Part shown: positions 32,843 through 38,955 of the stretch, in pieces
How positions within the stretch are numbered: the first letter of the stretch is position 1
Layout: every line of letters begins with the position of its first letter
NCBI GenBank assembly: GCA_945867435.1
Contig: CAMBIK010000009.1
Location: 1-38,955 of the forward strand
Direction of reading: 5' to 3'
Length of the DNA: 38,955 nt
From: Klebsiella pneumoniae
Lineage (GTDB): Bacteria > Myxococcota_A > UBA796 > SXON01
Translations under genes and position numbers: made by a program
The notes under the pieces: generated by a model
Database searches by the model: none
Told to the model about the DNA's origin: nothing
What the model saw: only the letters and a program-made list of their open reading frames with translations

Positions 32843-35383
32843 ATGCCTCAGAAGCTGCTGCTGATCGACACTCCGAATCAGATTTTTCGCGCTTATTACG
32901 GAATCCAGACCGACATGCGCTCGCCCGACGGCTTCCCGACGCGGGCGTTGTTCGGCTTCACACGCATCCTCAAGGCGCTCATTCGCGATCTTAAGCCCGA
33001 CTATGTGGCGTGCGTGTTCGACCATGGTGCCGACGCGAGGCTCGCCATGTGGCCGGACTACAAGGGAACCCGACCCGACATGCCGGATGACCTGCGGCAG
33101 CAGTGGCCCGAGTTCGAGCCGCTGTGCGCGGCGTTCGGTATGAAGGTGCTCGGACTCCAGGGGGTCGAGGCGGATGACATCATCGGCACCCTGGCCGTTC
33201 GCTACGCCTCGGCCGACCTGCAAGTTCAAATCGTATCGGCGGACAAGGATTTTGGACAGCTGGTCAACGATTGGATCCACGTTCTGGACATCGGCAAGAA
33301 TGCCGTGATGGACCGCGCGGGGGTCATCGAGAAGTGGGGAGTTCCGCCCGAGAAAATCGTCGATCTATTGGCGTTGATGGGGGATACCTCGGATAACGTG
33401 CCGGGGATCGCCGGCGTGGGCCCGAAAAAGGCCGCGCAGTTCATCGAGAAGTATGGGGATGTTGAGGGCGTGCTCGCGAACTGGCAGGCCATCGGCGGGA
33501 AGACCGGTGAGGCGGTGCGCGACCAGGCCGATGTGGCGCGCCTCGCCCGCAAGCTGGTGGCGATCGATTTGGACGTGCCGATTGCCGTGAGCCTGGATGA
33601 TCTGCGGCCCACAGCGCCGGACGCCCCCGAGCTTCAGCGCCGGTTGCTCCGCTACAACTTCAAGACGCTGTGGAACGAGCTGAACCTCGGCGATCGGGCG
33701 GCGGCCGTGGCCTCTGCCGCCCCCGCGCTTGTCGCCACGCATCCCGTGGATGTCTGGGGGCCCGGACCGGTGGGACGGCTGGCTGCGGTGCTGCGCCAAG
33801 CGGGGCGGTTCGCGCTTTTGGTGGAGCCGGGGTCGGATGGCCGTGCGAAGCGGCTTGCATTTGCCTGGGCGCACGGGTGGGCGTGGTCCCCTGCCTCTGC
33901 GCTTCACGAGCCGGCCTTGCGGGCGCTCCTGGCCGATGCCAGCGTTTCGAAAACGGGGATGGAAATGAAGGCCGCCCTCCATGTTCTTGCTCTGGAAGGA
34001 GTGGAATTGGCAGGCGTGGATGGGGAGATCTCCCTGGCTGACTATGTACTGGTGCCCGAAGCTCGCCGCACCCTCGACGCCATCAAGCAGCGCTGGCTCG
34101 GCGAGGCCATCGGCGTGGGCCCGGTCGCCGAGGTGCTGGATGTGTGGCGGCTGGATGTGGCGATGGAGGCCAAGCTCGCCGCGGATCCGATGTACCGTCC
34201 GGTCGAGCTGCCCCTCTTGCCGATCCTTGCACGGATGGAATCGGCGGGGATCGGCTGCGATGTAAGCGTGCTGGCTGCGCTGTCCGTGTCGCTGGGGCAG
34301 CGGATCGAGGTGGCCCAAGCCGACATTCACACGATGGCGGGGGAAGGGTTCAACATCAACAGCACCCAGCAGCTCGCGACGATTCTGTACGACAAGCTTC
34401 AGATTGCAGATGGAAAAAAGACCAAGACCGGCCGCAGCACCGACGCCGAGACCCTGGAAAAGATCGACCACCCGATCGCCCGCCGGGTGCTTGAGTATCG
34501 GGAGTTGTCCAAGCTCAAGAACACCTACGTCGATGCCCTGCCCCGTCACGTCCGTGACGGACGCATCCACACGACGTTCGCGCAGGCCGTAGCGGCCACC
34601 GGGCGCCTCTCCTCCATCGATCCCAACCTGCAGAACATCCCGATCCGCTCGGAGGATGGCAAGCGGATCCGCAGTTGCTTCGTGGCCAAGCCGGGGCACG
34701 TGCTCTTGTCGTGCGACTACAGCCAGATCGAGCTGCGGGTTTTGGCCCACTACTGCGAGTCGGGGCCCTTGGTGGACAGCTACCTCCGCGGCGAGGACAT
34801 TCACCGCCGCACCGCAGGTGAGGTTTTCGGAGTGGTGCCTGCGCTTGTCACGGGCGAGATGCGCCGCGCTGCCAAGGCGATCAACTTCGGCATCGTCTAC
34901 GGCATGGGCGCGTTCCGGCTTGCGAATGAACTCGGCATTCCCCGTGCGAAGGCCGCGGCCTACATCGAAGGGTACTTCGCTCGGTACCCACAGGTGCGCG
35001 GCTACATGGAATCGGCCCACGCCCGCGCGCGCGAGCTGGGCTATTCGGAGACCCTCTTCGGCCGTAAGCGGCCGATCGCAGGGTTGGACGCCCCGAATCA
35101 AGCCGACCGGGCCGCTGCCGAGCGCGTGGCGGTGAACACGCCCATCCAGGGCACTGCCGCCGACATCATCAAGCTGGCCATGATCGCCGTCGATCGCCAG
35201 CTTCGGGGCACCGCCACTACGATGCTCCTCCAGGTGCATGACGAGCTCGTCTTCGAGCTGCCCGAGGATTCGGTTTCCGATGTGGCGCCGAGGCTGGCCG
35301 CCGCCATGGAAGGGGTTGCCCAGTTGAGGGTTCCCCTGCGTGTGGAATGGGGCTTCGGGAGCACATGGGCATCGGCCCACTGA
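32843..35383 (+). CDS. polA: DNA polymerase I, proofreading domain degenerate
   Basis: 846 residues. Residues 1-280 are a 5' nuclease with VEADDIIGTLA, SADKDFGQLV and MGDTSDNVPGIAGVGPKKA intact. Residues about 300-440, where the 3'-5' exonuclease sits in E. coli, lack the DxE motif (RFALLVEPGSDG) and the other acidic metal ligands, so proofreading is probably absent. The polymerase domain is complete: motif A DYSQIELR (Asp625), motif B RRAAKAINFGIVYG (Lys678, Phe682), motif C HDE (799-801). Phe682 is at the position that selects against dideoxynucleotides. Used in Okazaki fragment processing and repair. Shine-Dalgarno AGGGAG precedes the ATG. An ECF sigma gene follows 7 bases after the stop. 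Confidence 0.97.
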   Translation: MPQKLLLIDTPNQIFRAYYGIQTDMRSPDGFPTRALFGFTRILKALIRDLKPDYVACVFDHGADARLAMWPDYKGTRPDMPDDLRQQWPEFEPLCAAFGMKVLGLQGVEADDIIGTLAVRYASADLQVQIVSADKDFGQLVNDWIHVLDIGKNAVMDRAGVIEKWGVPPEKIVDLLALMGDTSDNVPGIAGVGPKKAAQFIEKYGDVEGVLANWQAIGGKTGEAVRDQADVARLARKLVAIDLDVPIAVSLDDLRPTAPDAPELQRRLLRYNFKTLWNELNLGDRAAAVASAAPALVATHPVDVWGPGPVGRLAAVLRQAGRFALLVEPGSDGRAKRLAFAWAHGWAWSPASALHEPALRALLADASVSKTGMEMKAALHVLALEGVELAGVDGEISLADYVLVPEARRTLDAIKQRWLGEAIGVGPVAEVLDVWRLDVAMEAKLAADPMYRPVELPLLPILARMESAGIGCDVSVLAALSVSLGQRIEVAQADIHTMAGEGFNINSTQQLATILYDKLQIADGKKTKTGRSTDAETLEKIDHPIARRVLEYRELSKLKNTYVDALPRHVRDGRIHTTFAQAVAATGRLSSIDPNLQNIPIRSEDGKRIRSCFVAKPGHVLLSCDYSQIELRVLAHYCESGPLVDSYLRGEDIHRRTAGEVFGVVPALVTGEMRRAAKAINFGIVYGMGAFRLANELGIPRAKAAAYIEGYFARYPQVRGYMESAHARARELGYSETLFGRKRPIAGLDAPNQADRAAAERVAVNTPIQGTAADIIKLAMIAVDRQLRGTATTMLLQVHDELVFELPEDSVSDVAPRLAAAMEGVAQLRVPLRVEWGFGSTWASAH

Positions 35384-35390
35384 GGGAGAT

Positions 35391-35987
35391 ATGGCGGTGA
35401 TGCCGATGAACGACCTCTCCGACGCAGAGTTGATCACGCGGGTGTTGGCGGGCCAGACCGACGCCTACCGCCCCATCGTGCTTCGCTACCAGGGCCGCCT
35501 TGCCGGCATGGTCATCGGCATGGTGCGCGACCAGGAGGAAGCGAAGGACATCGTACAAGTGGCGTTCGTGAAGGCCTATCAGAACCTCTCGAGCTTCCGC
35601 CCTGACTCCGCTTTCTACACATGGCTGTACCGAATCGCAAAAAACCTCGCCATCGATTCGATCCGCAAGCGCAAGCGCCGCAAGACCTCCAGCTTCGAGG
35701 AGTCCATCGTGGCCCGCGACGAAGACGGCACCATCGCCGAGCAGCACCATGGGGAAAGCCCCGTCCGCGCGCTGGTACGAAGAGAGCTGCACGAGCGGAT
35801 CTATGCGGCGTTGGACGAGCTTTCCGAGGATATGCGAGAAGCCGTGTTGCTCCGCGAGGTCGAAGGCCTTTCGTACAAAGAGATCTCGGACCGGATGGAC
35901 ATTCCGGAGGGGACCGTCATGAGCCGGCTCTTTTACGCGCGGAAGAAGTTGCAAGGCTTGTTGAATACGAGCGACGCGTCTGAATGA
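35391..35987 (+). CDS. ECF-type RNA polymerase sigma factor
   Basis: 198 residues from ATG 35391, preceded by GAGGGAG; nearby GTG 35397 and ATG 35406 are possible. Region 2: EEAKDIVQVAFVKAYQNL, then SAFYTWLYRIAKNLAIDSIRKRKRRK (about residues 50-105). Region 4: LSEDMREAVLLREVEGLSYKEIS and IPEGTVMSRLFYARKKLQGLL (about 140-190). RpoE-like. It sits 7 bases after polA, and is followed by a gene for a membrane protein with cytoplasmic repeats (probable anti-sigma) and one for a secreted protein, the usual order of a sigma/anti-sigma/effector set. Confidence 0.92.
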   Translation: MAVMPMNDLSDAELITRVLAGQTDAYRPIVLRYQGRLAGMVIGMVRDQEEAKDIVQVAFVKAYQNLSSFRPDSAFYTWLYRIAKNLAIDSIRKRKRRKTSSFEESIVARDEDGTIAEQHHGESPVRALVRRELHERIYAALDELSEDMREAVLLREVEGLSYKEISDRMDIPEGTVMSRLFYARKKLQGLLNTSDASE

Positions 35988-36015
35988 CACGCTCCTGCGC
36001 ACGTTGAGGGATTTG

Positions 36016-36561
36016 ATGGTCCACCCTCCGCTCACCGCCGAACAGGAAGCCTCCCTCCGTGAGATGGAGCTTGATGGCCTTGGCGAGGGGTTTCGCGCGG
36101 CGGTCGCGCACGAGATCGATGTGGTCGACGATGTCATGCTCGCTGTGGCGATCAACGCTGCCGTGGCCCATGACGTCGATGTAGCCGACGATGTCATGTT
36201 GGCGGTGGCGCTGAACCGGGCGGTGGCGAACAGGATCGACGTTGCGGATGCCGTGATGGGTGCGATTGGCGCCCATTCTGAGCCGGTAGCCGTGCGGGTC
36301 CAGATGCCCCGGTGGGCTTCGCTCGGCCTTGCCGCCGTGGCGTTCGCCGCCGCCGCGATCGCGCTTTTCTCGATGAACCTGCCGGTGGCCACGTCGCCGG
36401 TCGAAGTTCACGCAAAGGTCGAAAAGCCGGCGATCGTGCTGGCAGCGTTCAACGATGCGCGGGTCGAAGAACTGGTCGCGGGCGAAACCGCCACCGTGTC
36501 GGTGATGCAGCTTGACGAGGGCGGGCCGACGATCATCTTTGTTGCGGAAGGGGAGGGTTGA
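36016..36561 (+). CDS. Putative anti-sigma factor with three 20-residue repeats
   Basis: 181 residues from ATG 36016, chosen because GAGGGA lies 4 bases upstream; the TTG at 36004 is an alternative. The N-terminal 90 residues are helical and contain three consecutive 20-residue repeats (36097-36276), each with an [IV]DV-x-D-x-VM core. One membrane helix follows (W100 to about residue 120) and an acidic C-terminal domain of about 60 residues on the far side. Position directly after an ECF sigma gene plus a single membrane helix fits an anti-sigma factor; no zinc-binding HxxxCxxC motif is present, so it is not the zinc-finger type. The repeats may bind sigma. Confidence 0.6.
   Translation: MVHPPLTAEQEASLREMELDGLGEGFRAAVAHEIDVVDDVMLAVAINAAVAHDVDVADDVMLAVALNRAVANRIDVADAVMGAIGAHSEPVAVRVQMPRWASLGLAAVAFAAAAIALFSMNLPVATSPVEVHAKVEKPAIVLAAFNDARVEELVAGETATVSVMQLDEGGPTIIFVAEGEG
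36097..36276 (+). repeat. Three in-frame 60-bp repeats
   Basis: Units at 36097-36156, 36157-36216 and 36217-36276 code for 20 residues each, of the form AAVAH-x-IDV-x-DDVMLAVAIN; GACGATGTCATG is identical in the first two. No insertions or deletions separate the units. Codon differences show the units are not very recent. Confidence 0.8.
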
Positions 36562-37034
36562 TGCGCGAGTTCATGGCTATTTTTCTGGCGAGTACGGTTG
36601 CAATGGCTTCCGCCCCCGCCTGGGCGGGTCCGCGGGGCGGCGGGGCCGACCACCGCCCGAGCGCCGGCCGGGTCAAGATCTCCGTGGATGTCGTTCACGC
36701 GACGGACGAAGAATCCGGCGTTGACCCTCGGTTGGCCTCGTTCGCGAGTCAGTTCCGTGTGTTCAAGTACCGGGGCTACCGCCTGCTGAGCACGCAGTCC
36801 TCCGACGTGGCACCTGGCGGGGACCACACCTTTTCCATCGAAGGAGGCCGCTCCTTGACCGTCACGTTGGTCGCCAAGGATGACACCCACGCTCGCGTTC
36901 GGGTGGAGATCAGCGGCAAGAAGGGCAGGCTCATCGACACCACGGTAAAGATCAACCGGGACGGGAGCTTCATCGTCGCGGGGCCGAACTACAAGGATGG
37001 CATCCTCATCTTGCCCCTCCAAGTGAGCTACTGA
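36561..37034 (+). CDS. Exported protein of the sigma-factor set, unknown
   Basis: 157 residues from ATG 36561, which overlaps the previous stop by one base (TGATG); a TTG at 36558 would make a TTGA overlap. MREFMAIFLASTVAMASAPAWA is a signal peptide cleaved near AWA. The mature part has a Gly/Arg-rich start, then a beta-rich domain of about 110 residues (FRVFKYRGYRLLSTQ, GGRSLTVTLVAKDD, ARVRVEISGKKGRL, SFIVAGPNYKDG) without Cys. It is probably periplasmic and co-expressed with the sigma and putative anti-sigma genes, so it may be a sensor, inhibitor or target of that system. The family is not recognised. Confidence 0.65.
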   Translation: MREFMAIFLASTVAMASAPAWAGPRGGGADHRPSAGRVKISVDVVHATDEESGVDPRLASFASQFRVFKYRGYRLLSTQSSDVAPGGDHTFSIEGGRSLTVTLVAKDDTHARVRVEISGKKGRLIDTTVKINRDGSFIVAGPNYKDGILILPLQVSY

Positions 37035-37056
37035 GGCGGTCCCCGAAGGTGTGACC

Positions 37057-37389
37057 GTGACTCTCTTCGAACGAATCATCCAGCGGGAGATTCCAGCCAC
37101 GATCGTTTACGAGGACGACGCCGTGCTGGCCTTTCGCGACATTCATGGCCGCGCTCCAACTCATGTGCTGGTCGTGCCGAAGAAGCCGATCACGCGGTTG
37201 AGTGAGGCGGAAGCACACGACACAGAGCTGCTCGGCCGACTGCTGCTGGCGGCGAACAAGGTGGCCGCGCTTGAGGGGCTCACCGACTTCCGAGTCGTCA
37301 TCAACAACGGCGCGGGCGCCGGCCAAAGCGTGTTCCACCTGCACTTGCATGTGCTCGGCGGCAGGGGTTTCACCTGGCCGCCGGGCTAA
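37057..37389 (+). CDS. HIT-family nucleotide hydrolase
   Basis: 110 residues from GTG 37057, which gives the family N-terminus MTLFERIIQREIPA and lies 7 bases after GAAGG; GTG 37051 is too close to that site. The histidine triad HLHLHV with its trailing GG is at residues 95-102, and the segment APTHVLVVPKKPI is conserved. Hint-type proteins hydrolyse nucleoside phosphoramidates and aminoacyl-adenylates; the cellular target is not known. It follows the exported-protein gene by 22 bases and converges on the aromatic-tail lipoprotein. Confidence 0.92.
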   Translation: MTLFERIIQREIPATIVYEDDAVLAFRDIHGRAPTHVLVVPKKPITRLSEAEAHDTELLGRLLLAANKVAALEGLTDFRVVINNGAGAGQSVFHLHLHVLGGRGFTWPPG

Positions 37390-37401
37390 CCCCTGAGGGT
37401 T
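37388..37401. terminator. Hairpin after the HIT gene
   Basis: AACCC-CTGA-GGGTT forms a 5-bp stem over the end of the HIT stop codon, 3 bases before the convergent lipoprotein gene ends. No T-run. Confidence 0.3.
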
Positions 37402-37404
37402 CCG

Positions 37405-38334
37405 CTAGTAGTAGAAGTAGTAGTAGTACGTCGGGGTTCCCCCGAGGTACGACTGCCATGTGGCGGAGTACATGTCCCCGCTGACGGTGTAGGTGCCGGC
37501 CGCGGCGTAGTTGTAGGAACGTAGGTACCACGCCGCTGGGTCGGTGCCGTTGTCGTAGCGCATGAACACGGCCGAGGAGAGGTCGTAGTCGGTGCCGGCA
37601 TAGGTGTAGGTGTAGGTGTCGGCCCACCCCCACGCATCCACATAGCCGTTGCCGAACCACCAGTCCGTGTAGGCGTACGTGGTGAACACGTTGTCGCCCG
37701 CCCAGGAGGTGCAGTACGCACCCGTATTGCCACCGGACACCACCGTGGTGTCGAATGTGTACTGGCAGTCGGGACAGGAATCGCTAGATGCGGCGGTGCT
37801 TTCGAAGTCGGCGGAGGTGCGACACGCTTCGCTGCCGTCCGCGAGGTTTACGGCACTGATGCCGTAGGTGAGGGCCAGAGTTTCGGCTGTGGGGTCGTAG
37901 GTGAGCTCCCCCACCCAGGCGAGGTACGCGGTGCCGGTGTCGCCGGTGTCGCGACCGCAATCCTCATCAACTTGCCCATCGCAGTTCTCGTCGATCCCGT
38001 TGTCGCAACGCTCGACGGCGCCGGGGTTCACGCGCGGCTGGGCGTCGTTGCAGTCGCCGTCATCCTCACTGAAACCGTCGCCATCGTCGTCTGTGCCGTT
38101 CGGGTCACTGCCCGTGTCACCGCCCGTGTCGGTGTCGGTGTCCGTGTCGGTGTCCGTGTCGGTGTCCGTGTCGGTGTCCGTGTCGGTATCGGTATCGGTA
38201 TCCGTATCGGTATCCGTGTCTGTATCGGTGTCCGCGTCGGCCTCGCCGGAGTCGGTAGGCTTGATATCCCCTCCCGTGAAGCAGCCGGCCAGGCAAAGCG
38301 GAAGGAGCGCCGAGAATAGGCTTGAAAGTCGCAT
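37405..38334 (-). CDS. Asp-Thr-linker lipoprotein with aromatic C-terminal tail (copy 1)
   Basis: 309 residues. MRLSSLFSALLPLCLAGC is a lipoprotein signal with the lipidated Cys at 18; GGAG precedes the ATG. A long Asp-Thr repeat (about residues 33-70) is followed by a MopE-type Asp-rich motif (DDDGDGFSEDDGDCNDAQP and DNGIDENCDGQVDEDC), seen in calcium- or copper-binding surface proteins. The remaining 175 residues are a beta-rich domain with conserved Cys (EACRTSADFE, CPDC, AYCTSW) and many Tyr/Trp, ending in GGTPTYYYYFYY. It is a close paralog of the next gene (only 19 bases between them), so this is a tandem pair. Probably exposed on the cell surface; function unknown. Confidence 0.8.
   Translation of the reverse strand: MRLSSLFSALLPLCLAGCFTGGDIKPTDSGEADADTDTDTDTDTDTDTDTDTDTDTDTDTDTDTDTDTDTGGDTGSDPNGTDDDGDGFSEDDGDCNDAQPRVNPGAVERCDNGIDENCDGQVDEDCGRDTGDTGTAYLAWVGELTYDPTAETLALTYGISAVNLADGSEACRTSADFESTAASSDSCPDCQYTFDTTVVSGGNTGAYCTSWAGDNVFTTYAYTDWWFGNGYVDAWGWADTYTYTYAGTDYDLSSAVFMRYDNGTDPAAWYLRSYNYAAAGTYTVSGDMYSATWQSYLGGTPTYYYYFYY
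38125..38242. repeat. Asp-Thr coding microsatellite-like repeat, copy 1
   Basis: About 19 six-base units of GTGTCG/GTGTCC/GTATCG type on the plus strand code Asp-Thr pairs on the minus strand. Such arrays can gain or lose units by strand slippage, always by whole codon pairs. Confidence 0.85.
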
Positions 38335-38353
38335 TTGAGCTCCAGTACGAAGA

Positions 38354-38955
38354 CTAGTAGTAGAAGTAGTAGTAGTAGGTCGGCGTGCCGCCGAGGTAGC
38401 TTTGCCATTCGGCGGAATCGGCATCGCCCGTGACCGGGTAGCTGCCGTTCGCGGCGAAGTTGTACGAGCGCAGGTACCACTCTGCCGCGTCCGCACCGTT
38501 GTCGTAGTGCATGAACACGGCCGACGTCAGGTCGTAGTCGGTGCCGGAGTAGCTGTACGAATAGCTGTCGGCCCACCCCCATCCATCCACGTAGCCATTG
38601 CCGAACCACCAGTCGGTATAGGCGTAGGTGGCGAACACGTTGTCGGCTGTCCAGGCGCTGCAGTAGGCCCCGGTCGTGCCGCCGTTCACGACCGGCGTCG
38701 TGAACGCGGAGTTGCAATCGGGGCAGCCTGAGGGGCCCGTGGTCGTGCCCTCGAAGTCTGCCGAGGTTTGGCAAACGAGATCGGAGGTGGCGAGGTTGAG
38801 GGCCCCGATGCCATAGGTGAGGCTGAGGCTGGTTCGGGTGTGGCTCAGGTTGCCGGTCCACACCAAGTAGGCCGTGCCGGTATCCGAGTTGGGATCGGTG
38901 TCCGTGTCGGTATCCGTGTCGGTATCCGTGTCCGTGTCGGTGTCCGTGTCGGTAT
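38354..38955 (-). CDS. Asp-Thr-linker protein with aromatic tail (copy 2), 5' truncated
   Basis: Only the C-terminal 200 residues are visible; the frame runs off the window within an Asp-Thr repeat, so signal peptide and start are missing. After the repeat comes a short DPNSDTGTAYLVW linker, with no MopE-type motif between, unlike copy 1. The 170-residue domain matches copy 1 closely (CQTSADFE, CPDC, AYCSAW, TYAYTDWWFGNGYVD, SAVFMHYDNG) and ends in the same GGTPTYYYYFYY. The shared Cys set suggests two disulfides. Probable surface lipoprotein like its neighbour. Confidence 0.8.
   Translation of the reverse strand, partial: TDTDTDTDTDTDTDTDTDTDPNSDTGTAYLVWTGNLSHTRTSLSLTYGIGALNLATSDLVCQTSADFEGTTTGPSGCPDCNSAFTTPVVNGGTTGAYCSAWTADNVFATYAYTDWWFGNGYVDGWGWADSYSYSYSGTDYDLTSAVFMHYDNGADAAEWYLRSYNFAANGSYPVTGDADSAEWQSYLGGTPTYYYYFYY
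38895..38955. repeat. Asp-Thr coding microsatellite-like repeat, copy 2
   Basis: The same six-base repeat family as at 38125-38242, cut by the window end. Codes Asp-Thr pairs in the truncated paralog. Confidence 0.8.

Noticed and set aside
35984..36007. ATGA start overlapping the ECF sigma stop
   Set aside because: That ATG is in a different frame and meets a stop after seven codons; the anti-sigma gene starts at 36016.
38125..38242. A CRISPR-like array of short regular repeats
   Set aside because: Units are only 6 bases without spacers and code Asp-Thr in frame.

Overview
The window is GC-rich, densely coded bacterial DNA, most like a member of the Myxococcota or a related deltaproteobacterial-type lineage. 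The supporting signs are two proteins with a MYXO-CTERM-like tail (Cys motif, hydrophobic helix, Arg-rich end), lipoproteins with long Asp-Thr linkers and a MopE-type Asp-rich motif, DUF4388 proteins with receiver and J-domains, two ECF sigma factors, and a multiheme lipoprotein. This is inference from gene content; no rRNA or tRNA gene is present to confirm it. No stretch over 300 bases lacks a gene, and I saw no insertion sequence, prophage, CRISPR array, tRNA or rRNA.

Layout. 1-2181: 3' part of a repetitive Ig/PKD-like surface protein. 2189-9114 (minus): a close-packed run read in the order ECF sigma factor, DUF4388 protein, DUF1460 amidase-like protein, phosphoglycolate phosphatase, PKD lipoprotein, and an MFS/spermidine-synthase-like fusion. 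9249-10734 (plus): a KH-domain RNA-binding protein and an MFS permease. 10745-13612 (minus): a conserved unknown, rpoZ, a small unknown and hutU. 13776-15721 (plus): groES-groEL, closed by a clear terminator. 15789-19957 (minus): a secreted zinc metalloprotease, a TPR protein and a small outer-membrane barrel. 20011-21528 (plus): a lipoprotein joining a UshA-like region to four c-type haem sites. 21534-23552 (minus): a TPR protein with two ClpX-like zinc fingers. 23603-23776: a tiny Flp-like pilin.

23794-26299 (minus) holds a VTC-type polyphosphate polymerase, a DUF4956 membrane protein and an HlyD-like adaptor, all overlapping. Facing it are a beta-barrel-like protein and a lipoprotein (26416-27818). 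Between the two sets lies a tandem 7-bp repeat with an 11-bp period, laid out like a PhoB box. I read this as a possible phosphate-responsive polyphosphate synthesis or export module, and it is the most interesting part of the window.

The rest: a small methyltransferase and an orphan MsmK/UgpC-type ABC ATPase (27844-29271), thioredoxin (minus), a pseudo-receiver/DUF4388/J-domain/TPR protein that appears to start at CTG (29723-31627), an isovaleryl-CoA-dehydrogenase-like enzyme (minus), DNA polymerase I with a decayed proofreading domain, an ECF sigma factor with a repeat-bearing putative anti-sigma factor and a secreted protein, a HIT protein, and two tandem paralogous lipoproteins ending in an all-aromatic tail, the second running off the window.

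Translation signals are varied: TTG, GTG and probably CTG starts. TTGA stop/start overlaps occur at several operon junctions. Convergent genes often share a compact hairpin over their stop codons.
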